Origin: Cloacibacillus sp.
GTDB taxonomy: Bacteria > Synergistota > Synergistia > Synergistales > Synergistaceae
DNA: 5,038 bases
Assembly (NCBI RefSeq): GCF_020860125.1
Contig: NZ_JAJBUX010000110.1
Location: 1 to 5,038, forward strand
Direction: 5' to 3'
Under the pieces are notes generated by a model. The model was not told where the DNA came from and did not search any database. It saw only the letters and a program-made list of their open reading frames with translations. Below are positions 1 through 5,038 of the stretch, piece by piece. Numbering within the stretch: the first letter of the stretch is position 1; every line of letters starts with the position of its first letter. Position numbers and translations under genes: made by a program.

Positions 1-689
1 TATCTATGCAGTCGCTCCAACCGTATAAAACGATAGAAATGCTCAAAGAACCTGAAAGTCCGGAGGCAAAGCAGATCGTTGAACTGATAAAGAAATCCGA
101 CCTGGATATCGATGATTTTAAGTACGACGGAAAACTCCTGGAGGCCATCCCGCTGAAAATGGATGATGAGACGGTAAGAGCCAAAAACATTCAAAATAAG
201 GAAAAGTCCATCGATATATTGAAACTGACCTCTACCCACAGAGGAAAAGAACTGCCCAGCATTGTCTTTGATTCGCTCGGAACAAAGAAAATAGTCTCGC
301 TCGCGGGCTACCTGGTCGAATGGCTGAATAAAGGCGGTTGTCTGTTCATCGACGAATTAGACAGCGGCATACATTTTAAGCTCTCCAGAGCGATAGTTTC
401 TCTTTTCAACAGCTCGCTGAACGATCGCGCGCAGATGATTTTTTCAACACACGATGCAAGTCTGCTTGATATAAAGACGCTTTTCCGCAAAGAACAGATA
501 TGGTTTACAGATAGGGTCGAAGATAAAGTTTATCTATACCCGTTGTCCTGTTTTACGGCGGAAAAATCGGGTATACGGACAGATTCAGAGCTGTATGAAC
601 GCTATGTAAAGGGATTTTTAGGGGCTCTGCCGGATCCTTCGCTGATAGATGTTTTAATAGACATCAAAAACGGCAAACGCGATGAATAA
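1..689 (+). CDS. AAA15/RloA-like ATP-binding protein, 5'-truncated by window edge
   Basis: C-terminal portion of an ABC-type/AAA15 ATPase of the kind found in RloA, OLD-like and AriA-like defence proteins. The frame is open to the left edge. The first ATG (position 6) is probably not the true start, because no Walker A P-loop is present and must lie upstream. Counting from that Met, the visible ATPase parts are a signature-like SLGTKK (90-95), Walker B CLFIDELD (112-119) running into a D-loop-like SGIH, and the switch motif STHD with His149. The segment after it (LFRKEQIWFTDR) is typical of this ATPase family. The protein is probably a cytoplasmic ATP-driven sensor or regulator for the nuclease-like protein encoded next, whose start codon overlaps the end of this gene by 8 bases, so the two are likely translationally coupled. 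Family placement rests on motifs recalled without a search. A role in phage defence is inference from the pairing. Confidence 0.85.
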   Translation, partial: SMQSLQPYKTIEMLKEPESPEAKQIVELIKKSDLDIDDFKYDGKLLEAIPLKMDDETVRAKNIQNKEKSIDILKLTSTHRGKELPSIVFDSLGTKKIVSLAGYLVEWLNKGGCLFIDELDSGIHFKLSRAIVSLFNSSLNDRAQMIFSTHDASLLDIKTLFRKEQIWFTDRVEDKVYLYPLSCFTAEKSGIRTDSELYERYVKGFLGALPDPSLIDVLIDIKNGKRDE

Positions 690-1320
690 ATTTCCCCCGT
701 ACCTGACAGACAGAAAATCACAGAGGCGCGTATGCTTGATACTCGAGGGTTTTGAGGAATACTATTATTTCAAAAGGCTGTTGTCGCTGGGGGTCTTTTC
801 GTCCGTTTATGATATTACGCTTATCAACGCGAAAAGCGCCAGCAGCATACCGGCCAAATACCAGGATGCGCTGGCAAGCGATTCGTATTCGATCGTCCTG
901 ATCGTCTGTGATATGGATAGAAGACCAAAAGAATACGAGATGATCTTACAGGGAGTAAAAGATATAATAGGAGACAACTGCGGAGAAAAGGTGATCGTTT
1001 TCACGCGCCCATGCACTTTGCAGGTAATTCTATATCACTTTGGCGACGTGACGCTGACAACACAGTCCAAAAAGTCTGCGAGGGCAGACGTTCAGCGTCT
1101 GACTGGCGTGGCAAATTATGACGCTCATCAAGATCAGCTGGAACGAATTTGTCAGGGAATATACCGTAAAAGTTGGAATGATATGTGTAAACGCCTGAAA
1201 TCACTGAGCACCGACTCCCATGATATTCCTTCAAGTAATATGTGGGTGCTTTTTGAACGCTTATCTTCTGACGACTTTGCATGGATAGATGAGATGGATA
1301 AATCAATCTTTACTAAATAG
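682..1320 (+). CDS. RloB-like TOPRIM-fold protein, putative nuclease partner of the upstream ATPase
   Basis: A 212-residue cytoplasmic protein with no signal peptide or membrane segment. Near the N-terminus, after a basic stretch (DRKSQRR), a beta strand leads into LEGFEEYYYF (21-30). This matches the EG..TE..YF pattern of RloB-type TOPRIM proteins, with Glu22 as the likely catalytic acid. A second strand ends in VCDMD (75-79), giving the DxD metal-binding pair Asp77/Asp79. The segment RPCTLQVILYHF (109-120) sits where RloB proteins usually have an NPC.E....HF motif, but the usual Glu appears to be Leu here. The start at 682 overlaps the ATPase stop; no strong Shine-Dalgarno precedes it, which fits translational coupling. 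RloB genes were first named in restriction-modification loci, and similar ATPase-TOPRIM pairs (for example PARIS AriA/AriB) act against phage. Nuclease activity here is inferred. A degenerate, non-catalytic TOPRIM is also possible. Confidence 0.8.
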   Translation: MNKFPPYLTDRKSQRRVCLILEGFEEYYYFKRLLSLGVFSSVYDITLINAKSASSIPAKYQDALASDSYSIVLIVCDMDRRPKEYEMILQGVKDIIGDNCGEKVIVFTRPCTLQVILYHFGDVTLTTQSKKSARADVQRLTGVANYDAHQDQLERICQGIYRKSWNDMCKRLKSLSTDSHDIPSSNMWVLFERLSSDDFAWIDEMDKSIFTK

Positions 1321-1339
1321 ATATATGGAGGATATGTAA

Positions 1340-1588
1340 ATGACGACGATCATGTACGGTACAAAGCACTGCCCAGACGTGCGCGCGGCGCTCGTGGAGA
1401 TAGCGGAGAAGGGGCTCGATATTGAGTTCAGAAACTTCGACGACAGCGTGGCCTATCTCAAAGAATTCGTCCTGATGCGCGACAAGCGTGCCGAGTTCGC
1501 GGATAAAAAGGAAAACGGCTATCTGGGCATTCCCTGCTTCGTGACGGAAGATGGAAAGATCTTTTTTGAATTAAAGGATATACTTTAA
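1340..1588 (+). CDS. Glutaredoxin-like protein with CPDV active site
   Basis: An 82-residue single-domain thioredoxin-fold protein of the glutaredoxin-related group. The N-terminal strand MTTIMYGTKH leads to the active-site loop CPDV (11-14). The GIPCF segment (63-67) supplies the cis-proline (Pro65), and strand and helix residues follow (FVTEDGKIFFELKDIL). Length is normal for this small family. Related proteins, as I recall them, carry CPDC; here the second cysteine is Val, so only Cys11 remains in the loop. Another cysteine, Cys66, directly follows the cis-proline. The protein probably acts in cytoplasmic thiol-disulfide exchange or deglutathionylation by a monothiol route, with the substrate unknown. 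The start is fixed by GGAGG at 1327-1331, 8 bases upstream of ATG. The gene follows the TOPRIM gene by 19 bases and may be read from the same transcript, but its base composition is richer in G+C, so it need not share that pair's function. Confidence 0.85.
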   Translation: MTTIMYGTKHCPDVRAALVEIAEKGLDIEFRNFDDSVAYLKEFVLMRDKRAEFADKKENGYLGIPCFVTEDGKIFFELKDIL

Positions 1589-1611
1589 ATCGCGGTTTAA
1601 CACAGGTTTTT

Positions 1612-1676
1612 GGCTCCCTGGCCGCTTCGGAGAGGGAGGCTGTAAGGACAAACTCAAAAGCTAAATTGCAATTTAT
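1612..1676 (-). repeat. Copy 1 of a dispersed hairpin-containing repeat (inverted relative to copy 2)
   Basis: Read on the - strand, 1676 down to 1631 matches 4952-4997 on the + strand at 40 of 46 positions by hand alignment. The AT-rich end contains the perfect 14-bp palindrome TAAATTGCAATTTA (1662-1675). The other end forms a hairpin: CTCCCT (1614-1619) pairs with AGGGAG (1633-1638), with an inner CCG/CGG stem (1622-1624 with 1628-1630). No T-run follows the hairpin on either strand, so it does not look like an intrinsic terminator. It lies in the gap between two convergent genes, the usual place for REP-like or small non-autonomous elements. Confidence 0.7.
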
Positions 1677-1680
1677 TAGA

Positions 1681-1716
1681 AACGGGAGAGCGAAAATATT
1701 CCGCCTCCCGTTTTTT
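1681..1716 (+). terminator. Rho-independent terminator after the glutaredoxin-like gene
   Basis: CGGGAG (1683-1688) pairs with CTCCCG (1705-1710). The stem continues inward as GCG (1690-1692) with CGC (1702-1704) past a single bulged A, leaving a 9-base loop. Six T follow at 1711-1716, the first two able to pair with AA at 1681-1682. The polarity favours the + strand, ending the transcript of the left-hand genes. On the - strand the T-run is short, so it is a weak stop for the convergent aminotransferase transcript. Confidence 0.8.
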
Positions 1717-1743
1717 CAGATCAGTTATCTTTTATTTCATCCT

Positions 1744-2583
1744 CTATGCGCTGAGCCAGCGCCCCATATTTGAGAGAAAGAGCCTGTATAGGTGCGCCGC
1801 TACGGGGCCGGGGCGACCAGAGCCGATCGTGGTATTGCCCACGCGCACGACCGAGAGCACTTCGTTGACGGTGCCGGTGATGAAGGCCTCGTCGGCCTGC
1901 GCCAGTTCCTCTTCGCGCGGGCAGCGCTCTTCGACGGTGAAACCGTTCTCCCGCACGAGCGTGAGCACGACACTGCGCGTTACGCCGTCAAGCACCCTGC
2001 CCACGGGCGCGGTAATAATCTTTCCCTCTTTGCAGAGGAAAAAGTTATTAGTCATCGCCTCGGTGATCTCACCGTCCGGCATGTAGAGCGACTCGTGGTT
2101 CGCCTTGTCGCCGCCGAGCGGGATGAGGGCGAAGAGATAGTTTATACTTTTACAGAGCGGATAGGGACGCTCCACGCGGTTCGGTTCGAGCACCGCGCCC
2201 CGTCTCCGTTCCTCGTCCGGGGTTTTGTTTATCCCGCCGAAGAGGACGAAGAAACGCGGCTCGGGGAAGGAACCTTTGTTGTTTATATCTCCGCCCGTTA
2301 TGTAAGGGCGTACGAGCCCCTCCGCGGGGCAGCCCTCTACCCTGAGCCCACCCTCTATAACCTCCGGCAGCCGTGGAAATATTTTTTCGGCAGAGATACC
2401 CGCCCGCCGCGCGCTCTCCGCGAAGCGTTCCAGGTGCATATCCAGGCCGAATAATTTGCCGTCATAGATGCGTACCGCCTCAAAGACCGCGACGCCGCGC
2501 TGGATAGCCATGTCGGTGACAGGGAGACGGCATTCGGAAACCGGCGCGTATTTACCATCGATATAGCAGAGCGACATTCTCAT
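1744..2583 (-). CDS. Class IV PLP-dependent aminotransferase (branched-chain/D-amino-acid transaminase or aminodeoxychorismate lyase type)
   Basis: A 279-residue cytoplasmic enzyme of the usual fold-type IV length. The N-terminal part has RGVAVFEAVRIYDGKLFGLD followed by HLERF (50-54), the conserved helix start of this family. Lys145 in CKSINYL is the expected PLP Schiff-base lysine. GEITEAMTNNFF (171-182) is the cofactor-binding segment, with Glu175 equivalent to the pyridine-nitrogen Glu. LDGVTR (198-203) and ITGTVNEVLSVVRV (235-248) bind the phosphate and close the site, and the GSGRPGPV end (255-262) is also typical. The motifs do not separate BCAT (IlvE), D-amino-acid transaminase and ADC lyase (PabC), so no symbol is given. 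The first ATG is preferred because AGGA lies 6 bases upstream of it; a second ATG two codons in (2575-2577) is possible but its spacing is long. The gene stands alone on the - strand, separated from the upstream hydrolase gene by a strong terminator, so it probably has its own promoter. Confidence 0.92.
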   Translation of the reverse strand: MRMSLCYIDGKYAPVSECRLPVTDMAIQRGVAVFEAVRIYDGKLFGLDMHLERFAESARRAGISAEKIFPRLPEVIEGGLRVEGCPAEGLVRPYITGGDINNKGSFPEPRFFVLFGGINKTPDEERRRGAVLEPNRVERPYPLCKSINYLFALIPLGGDKANHESLYMPDGEITEAMTNNFFLCKEGKIITAPVGRVLDGVTRSVVLTLVRENGFTVEERCPREEELAQADEAFITGTVNEVLSVVRVGNTTIGSGRPGPVAAHLYRLFLSNMGRWLSA

Positions 2584-2601
2584 ACCACTTCCTTTTCTAT
2601 A

Positions 2602-2621
2602 ATACTGGATGTTATCAGTAT
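2602..2621 (-). promoter_or_regulatory. Small dyad in the aminotransferase leader, possible operator or leader hairpin
   Basis: ATACTG (2602-2607) and CAGTAT (2616-2621) are perfect inverted arms separated by 8 bases. The dyad ends 18 bases before the aminotransferase ATG, just upstream of its ribosome binding site. It could bind a dimeric regulator or fold near the ribosome site. It is short and AT-rich, so chance is a real possibility. I see no convincing -35/-10 pair in 2584-2698; TATACT and TATTAT boxes occur around the dyad without a good -35 partner. Confidence 0.25.
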
Positions 2622-2698
2622 AGGACAGCTATGCTCCGCTGTATCTAATATCTCCCTTTAAGCTCATTTATGCCCAATTTAGCGCGAATTTAACCGAT

Positions 2699-2744
2699 AA
2701 AAAACCCGCGCCGCCATATGATAATGAGGCGGCGCGGGTTTTTT
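2699..2744 (-). terminator. Strong bidirectional intrinsic terminator downstream of the hydrolase gene
   Basis: CCCGCGCCGCC (2705-2715) pairs perfectly with GGCGGCGCGGG (2728-2738). Flanking A6 (2699-2704) and T6 (2739-2744) extend the stem to 17 bp around a 12-base loop. Each strand therefore shows a GC stem followed by a T-run. It lies 12 bases past the stop codon of the - strand hydrolase gene, which it evidently terminates, and it isolates the aminotransferase from read-through. No + strand gene ends here, so activity in that direction could only suppress antisense transcription. Confidence 0.9.
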
Positions 2745-2756
2745 ATTATTATTCTT

Positions 2757-4796
2757 TTAACTCTTTTTAATGATAAAAGCAAGAGCCGGAAGCAGCAGCA
2801 GTACCAGACCCGCGCCCGTATTACAGCCGCTGGAAGATGAGCCGCGCGGTGCCTCCGGGTTGATCTCATCCGCCGGGTCAACGGGAGGATTGTCGGGGTC
2901 CACCTTATCATCGGCGGCAACCACCGCGAAGGGGATTACAAAGATATCCACCGTGGCCGAGATATTACCGTTTTTCACGGTCAATGTCGTGCGGCCCGGC
3001 TTCAGAGCCGTCAGCATGCCGTCCTCATCCACAAGCGCCACAGAGGCGTCCGCCACCTCGTATTTGGTCCCGTCCTTTTTGTGCGAGACATTCTTCCTCT
3101 TTCCCGTGGAATAACTCCCACTTATTGCCAGGCGGCGCGTCGTACCGGCGCTTATGAGAACGGGCGACTCAGGATAACAGGAAAGCCCCGTCAGCTTTCC
3201 AAGCGCCTGCCCCTCGGCCTTCGTATTTCGGTTTTCCAAAAGCGACTCAAGCTCGCCAAGCTTCTGCGTAAATTCGGCGTCGGAGAGGCTGGAGAGCGCG
3301 GCACCGGCGCTCCCTTTCATCAACGATGGAGTGGGCTGTTCAGGGAAGCGCAGCTGCGACCTTTGCGGTATCGGTTCAAAGGCGGAGACGGGGCCGCATA
3401 ACAGGGCCGCTACCCTTGAGGCTATCCCTGCATCCGTGCCCATACCCATGTGCTGGCGGCCTTTGATGATCTCCGATTTATCGCGGCTCATAACGCCCTC
3501 CCAGAGGGCGCTGGAGAGGCCCACCAGACAGTCTGAATCCTCCGGCTCGAATCTGGGTTTGCCGCCGTTATTGTTATATCCGTCAAAGAGCGCAGGAATA
3601 TTATTATATATTTTCTTGTGCGTGTAGGGGGTGATTATTCCCTCTATGATCTTGCCGACCGCCCCCGGCATGATAAGCGCCTCGCCGGTATCGCCGGCGA
3701 TCCGGTAGAGCGGCAGTCCGGCGGGGAGATTGTCGTTGAGCAGGCGCAGCTCGGAGCTGTTTAATGCAAGATCCTTTATGGCGCTCCCTTTGACGTTCAT
3801 CCCCGCCTTGCCCATTATCTCAAAGACCTGTTCCATCTTTTCCCGATAGTCGGGAGAGGCCGCGATCGTATCGTCGCTGAGCCAGAGAACGTCCTCAGTC
3901 ACATAGGAGGCGATGCCGGAGCCGGTATTCGGCGTCGCGAGCATGACTATGCGGCGCACCGCACCCTGGTTGTAGTTCTGGTTGTTCCGGTAGTATCTGT
4001 TGAGAAAGAATTTTCGCGCCATCAGGCCGCCCATGCTGTGGCCGACCAAATCAACGCGCGTCGCCTCGATCTTCTTCATGCGCAGGTCGCGGACCATATT
4101 TTCGACGGCGCGGCAGAAGATATCGGCGCTCCGCGGCAGTACCTCCGACGGCCCTTGATCGCCGGGATATTCAAAATATCCGTGATGCGCCCCTTTGGCA
4201 AAGAGGGCTCCCGCGACCGTTTGTTCGTCGTTGACGTCTCCGAAGGTCTCGCCGTCCGACCAAAGTCCGTGGACGAGCACCACGGGGGCGCGGTATATCT
4301 TTATCTCTTTGGAGAGGCCTTCGTCACCCTGGGAGGCGGTGACGGTGATAGGGAAGAACTCCTGCTTATCGTTCCCCGGCCATTCCTCGGGGGCGGTGAG
4401 CACGGCGCTGCTCTGATACTTGCCAGCCGCGCCGACCGGCTCCGTTTTTACGGTCAGCCTGCTGCCGGAGGCGGTTCTCTTTATATTTTCCAGGACCGCG
4501 CCCGGCGGCAGATTCGCGGAGAGCGTAATGTCCTCCGGCCGCGGCGACTGTACGCGTATCACCAGGCGGGCGTTTCCGTCGGCGGCAATGCCAAGGCGTT
4601 CACGCACGGCGGGGTTCACTTTGCCGATAAATTCCTCCGTCAGCGCTGTCCGGTGATTCGGTATGTAGCTATAGCAGTCCTCGGAGAGGTTCTGAATGAC
4701 GCCGCCGAGGACGTTGATACTCAAAGCGGCCTCGGCGCTCGCAGAGACGGACAGCAGGAACAGGGCGAAGATCAGCGGATAGGAAAGTTTTCTCAT
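2757..4796 (-). CDS. Exported alpha/beta-hydrolase (lipase/esterase type) with Big2-like domain and Synerg-CTERM sorting tail
   Basis: A 679-residue secreted or surface-anchored hydrolase. Residues 1-24 form a Sec signal peptide (MRK, hydrophobic core, likely cleavage near AEA/A). About 25-165 is a beta-rich region I do not recognise. The alpha/beta-hydrolase domain spans about 170-470. It has the oxyanion segment VLVHGLW (173-179), the nucleophile elbow GHSMG with Ser254, LATPNTGS (286-293) typical of lipases, and probable acid Asp422 in DCLVGLSSA. His449 in RQHMGM is the probable catalytic His. About 545-622 ends in DGMLTALKPGRTTLTVKNG, a bacterial Ig-like (Big2) pattern. A Pro/Asp-rich linker (629-650) leads to SSSSGCNTG, a hydrophobic run (662-676) and KKS, which is the Synerg-CTERM arrangement. 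The natural substrate is unknown; lipid or ester hydrolysis outside the cytoplasm is inferred. The start is supported by GGAGG (4804-4808) 7 bases upstream. The gene is monocistronic here, with its own promoter and terminator. Confidence 0.92.
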   Translation of the reverse strand: MRKLSYPLIFALFLLSVSASAEAALSINVLGGVIQNLSEDCYSYIPNHRTALTEEFIGKVNPAVRERLGIAADGNARLVIRVQSPRPEDITLSANLPPGAVLENIKRTASGSRLTVKTEPVGAAGKYQSSAVLTAPEEWPGNDKQEFFPITVTASQGDEGLSKEIKIYRAPVVLVHGLWSDGETFGDVNDEQTVAGALFAKGAHHGYFEYPGDQGPSEVLPRSADIFCRAVENMVRDLRMKKIEATRVDLVGHSMGGLMARKFFLNRYYRNNQNYNQGAVRRIVMLATPNTGSGIASYVTEDVLWLSDDTIAASPDYREKMEQVFEIMGKAGMNVKGSAIKDLALNSSELRLLNDNLPAGLPLYRIAGDTGEALIMPGAVGKIIEGIITPYTHKKIYNNIPALFDGYNNNGGKPRFEPEDSDCLVGLSSALWEGVMSRDKSEIIKGRQHMGMGTDAGIASRVAALLCGPVSAFEPIPQRSQLRFPEQPTPSLMKGSAGAALSSLSDAEFTQKLGELESLLENRNTKAEGQALGKLTGLSCYPESPVLISAGTTRRLAISGSYSTGKRKNVSHKKDGTKYEVADASVALVDEDGMLTALKPGRTTLTVKNGNISATVDIFVIPFAVVAADDKVDPDNPPVDPADEINPEAPRGSSSSGCNTGAGLVLLLLPALAFIIKKS

Positions 4797-4828
4797 CGAT
4801 AGGCCTCCGTTTTTCTATTCTCAGCCTA

Positions 4829-4857
4829 AGTTTGCGCCAGTGGAATATCTTTGTCAA
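4829..4857 (-). promoter_or_regulatory. Predicted sigma-70-type promoter of the hydrolase gene
   Basis: On the - strand a perfect TTGACA -35 box (4852-4857) is followed after 17 bases by CAAACT (4829-4834) as a weak -10 box. Transcription would start near 4822, leaving a short leader of about 25 bases with the GGAGG ribosome site at 4804-4808. The -35 and spacing are ideal. The -10 matches only three of six consensus bases, which suggests modest or activator-assisted expression. Confidence 0.5.
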
Positions 4858-4951
4858 TCCGGCTCCGTAGAAAATTGCCGGAAATATCGTAATTGGCAGA
4901 GCCGTTTTCAATACTTTTATTCAACGTGGAGCACCTCGCGCATGGGAAGAG

Positions 4952-5038
4952 ATAAATTGCGATTTAGCTTTTGACTTTGCCCTTAAAGGCGCCCTCTGTG
5001 AGGGAGCTGGCTCGGCGGTGTTTTTTCGCCGAGACTGA
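4952..5038 (+). repeat. Copy 2 of the dispersed hairpin-containing repeat, cut by the window end
   Basis: The element begins with a near-palindromic AT-rich end, TAAATTGCGATTTA (4953-4966), and matches copy 1 over 4952-4997 in inverted orientation. It continues into two hairpins. CCCTC (4992-4996) pairs with GAGGG (5000-5004) over a 3-base loop. CTCGGCG (5011-5017) pairs with CGCCGAG (5027-5033) over a 9-base loop containing six T. The sequence then reads ACTGA and is cut off. The order (AT-rich end, GAGGGAGCTGG, variable hairpin, GACTGA) resembles short intergenic repeats seen many times over in gut anaerobe genomes, from memory. No protein is encoded in the element. The stretch 4858-4951 between it and the promoter holds no gene I can support. 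Confidence 0.7.

Noticed and set aside
1001..1306. - strand open frame opposite the TOPRIM-like gene
   Set aside because: Antisense to a gene with supported motifs and coupling; no motif or ribosome site of its own.
1612..1640. Hairpin considered as a second terminator for the glutaredoxin-like gene
   Set aside because: No T-run follows on either strand, and the sequence is shared with the repeat copy at the window end.
1792..2454. Long + strand open frame opposite the aminotransferase gene
   Set aside because: The - strand carries all fold-type IV motifs; the + strand product has no domain signature and is a codon-bias artefact.
4038..4802. Long + strand open frame opposite the hydrolase gene
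   Set aside because: It is antisense to a gene with signal peptide, catalytic motifs and a sorting tail; its protein is Arg/Gly-rich without recognisable motifs, as expected for the shadow of a GC-rich gene.
4862..4905. Nested inverted arms (GGCTC/GAGCC with TGCC/GGCA) upstream of the hydrolase promoter
   Set aside because: The arms are 4-5 bases with an asymmetric inner loop of about 10 bases; too weak to call a structure or operator.
4669..4911. - strand open frame crossing the hydrolase start and its promoter
   Set aside because: It overlaps the hydrolase signal-peptide region in another frame, has no good ribosome site and an implausible basic product.
1..5038. CRISPR array, tRNA, rRNA, riboswitch or insertion sequence
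   Set aside because: No regularly spaced repeats, tRNA-like cloverleaf, rRNA segment, recognisable aptamer or transposase was seen on either strand.

Overview
The window most likely comes from a bacterium of the phylum Synergistota (Synergistetes; a Cloacibacillus/Synergistes-type gut anaerobe would fit). The main evidence is the C-terminus of the large secreted hydrolase at 2757-4796. It has a Ser-rich stretch, an SGCNTG motif, a hydrophobic run and a short basic end, which is the layout of the Synerg-CTERM sorting signal known from that phylum. Genus assignment is inference.

Left part (1-1588, + strand): the 3' part of an AAA15/RloA-like ATPase gene (start outside the window) overlaps by 8 bases a gene for a TOPRIM-like, RloB-type protein. 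The two form a compact ATPase-nuclease pair that resembles known anti-phage or restriction-linked modules. A glutaredoxin-like thiol protein gene with its own strong ribosome binding site follows after 19 bases. The run closes with an intrinsic terminator at 1681-1716. The first two genes are visibly more AT-rich than the rest, as expected for an accessory cassette next to a native gene.

Middle (1589-2756): an intergenic stretch holds the terminator and a copy of a dispersed repeat. It is followed on the - strand by a class IV (PLP-dependent) aminotransferase gene. About 170 bases separate this gene from the hydrolase gene; they contain a 17-bp stem terminator with T-runs on both sides and a small dyad in the aminotransferase leader.

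Right part (2757-5038): a - strand gene encodes a 679-residue exported alpha/beta hydrolase (lipase/esterase type) with signal peptide, GHSMG nucleophile elbow, Big2-like Ig domain, Pro/Asp-rich linker and Synerg-CTERM tail. A good sigma-70-like promoter lies upstream. The window ends inside a second, oppositely oriented copy of the repeat, with two hairpins.

The best candidates for something unusual are the divergent ATPase-TOPRIM pair, the glutaredoxin-like protein with a CPDV active site, and the inverted repeat pair that brackets the aminotransferase and hydrolase genes.
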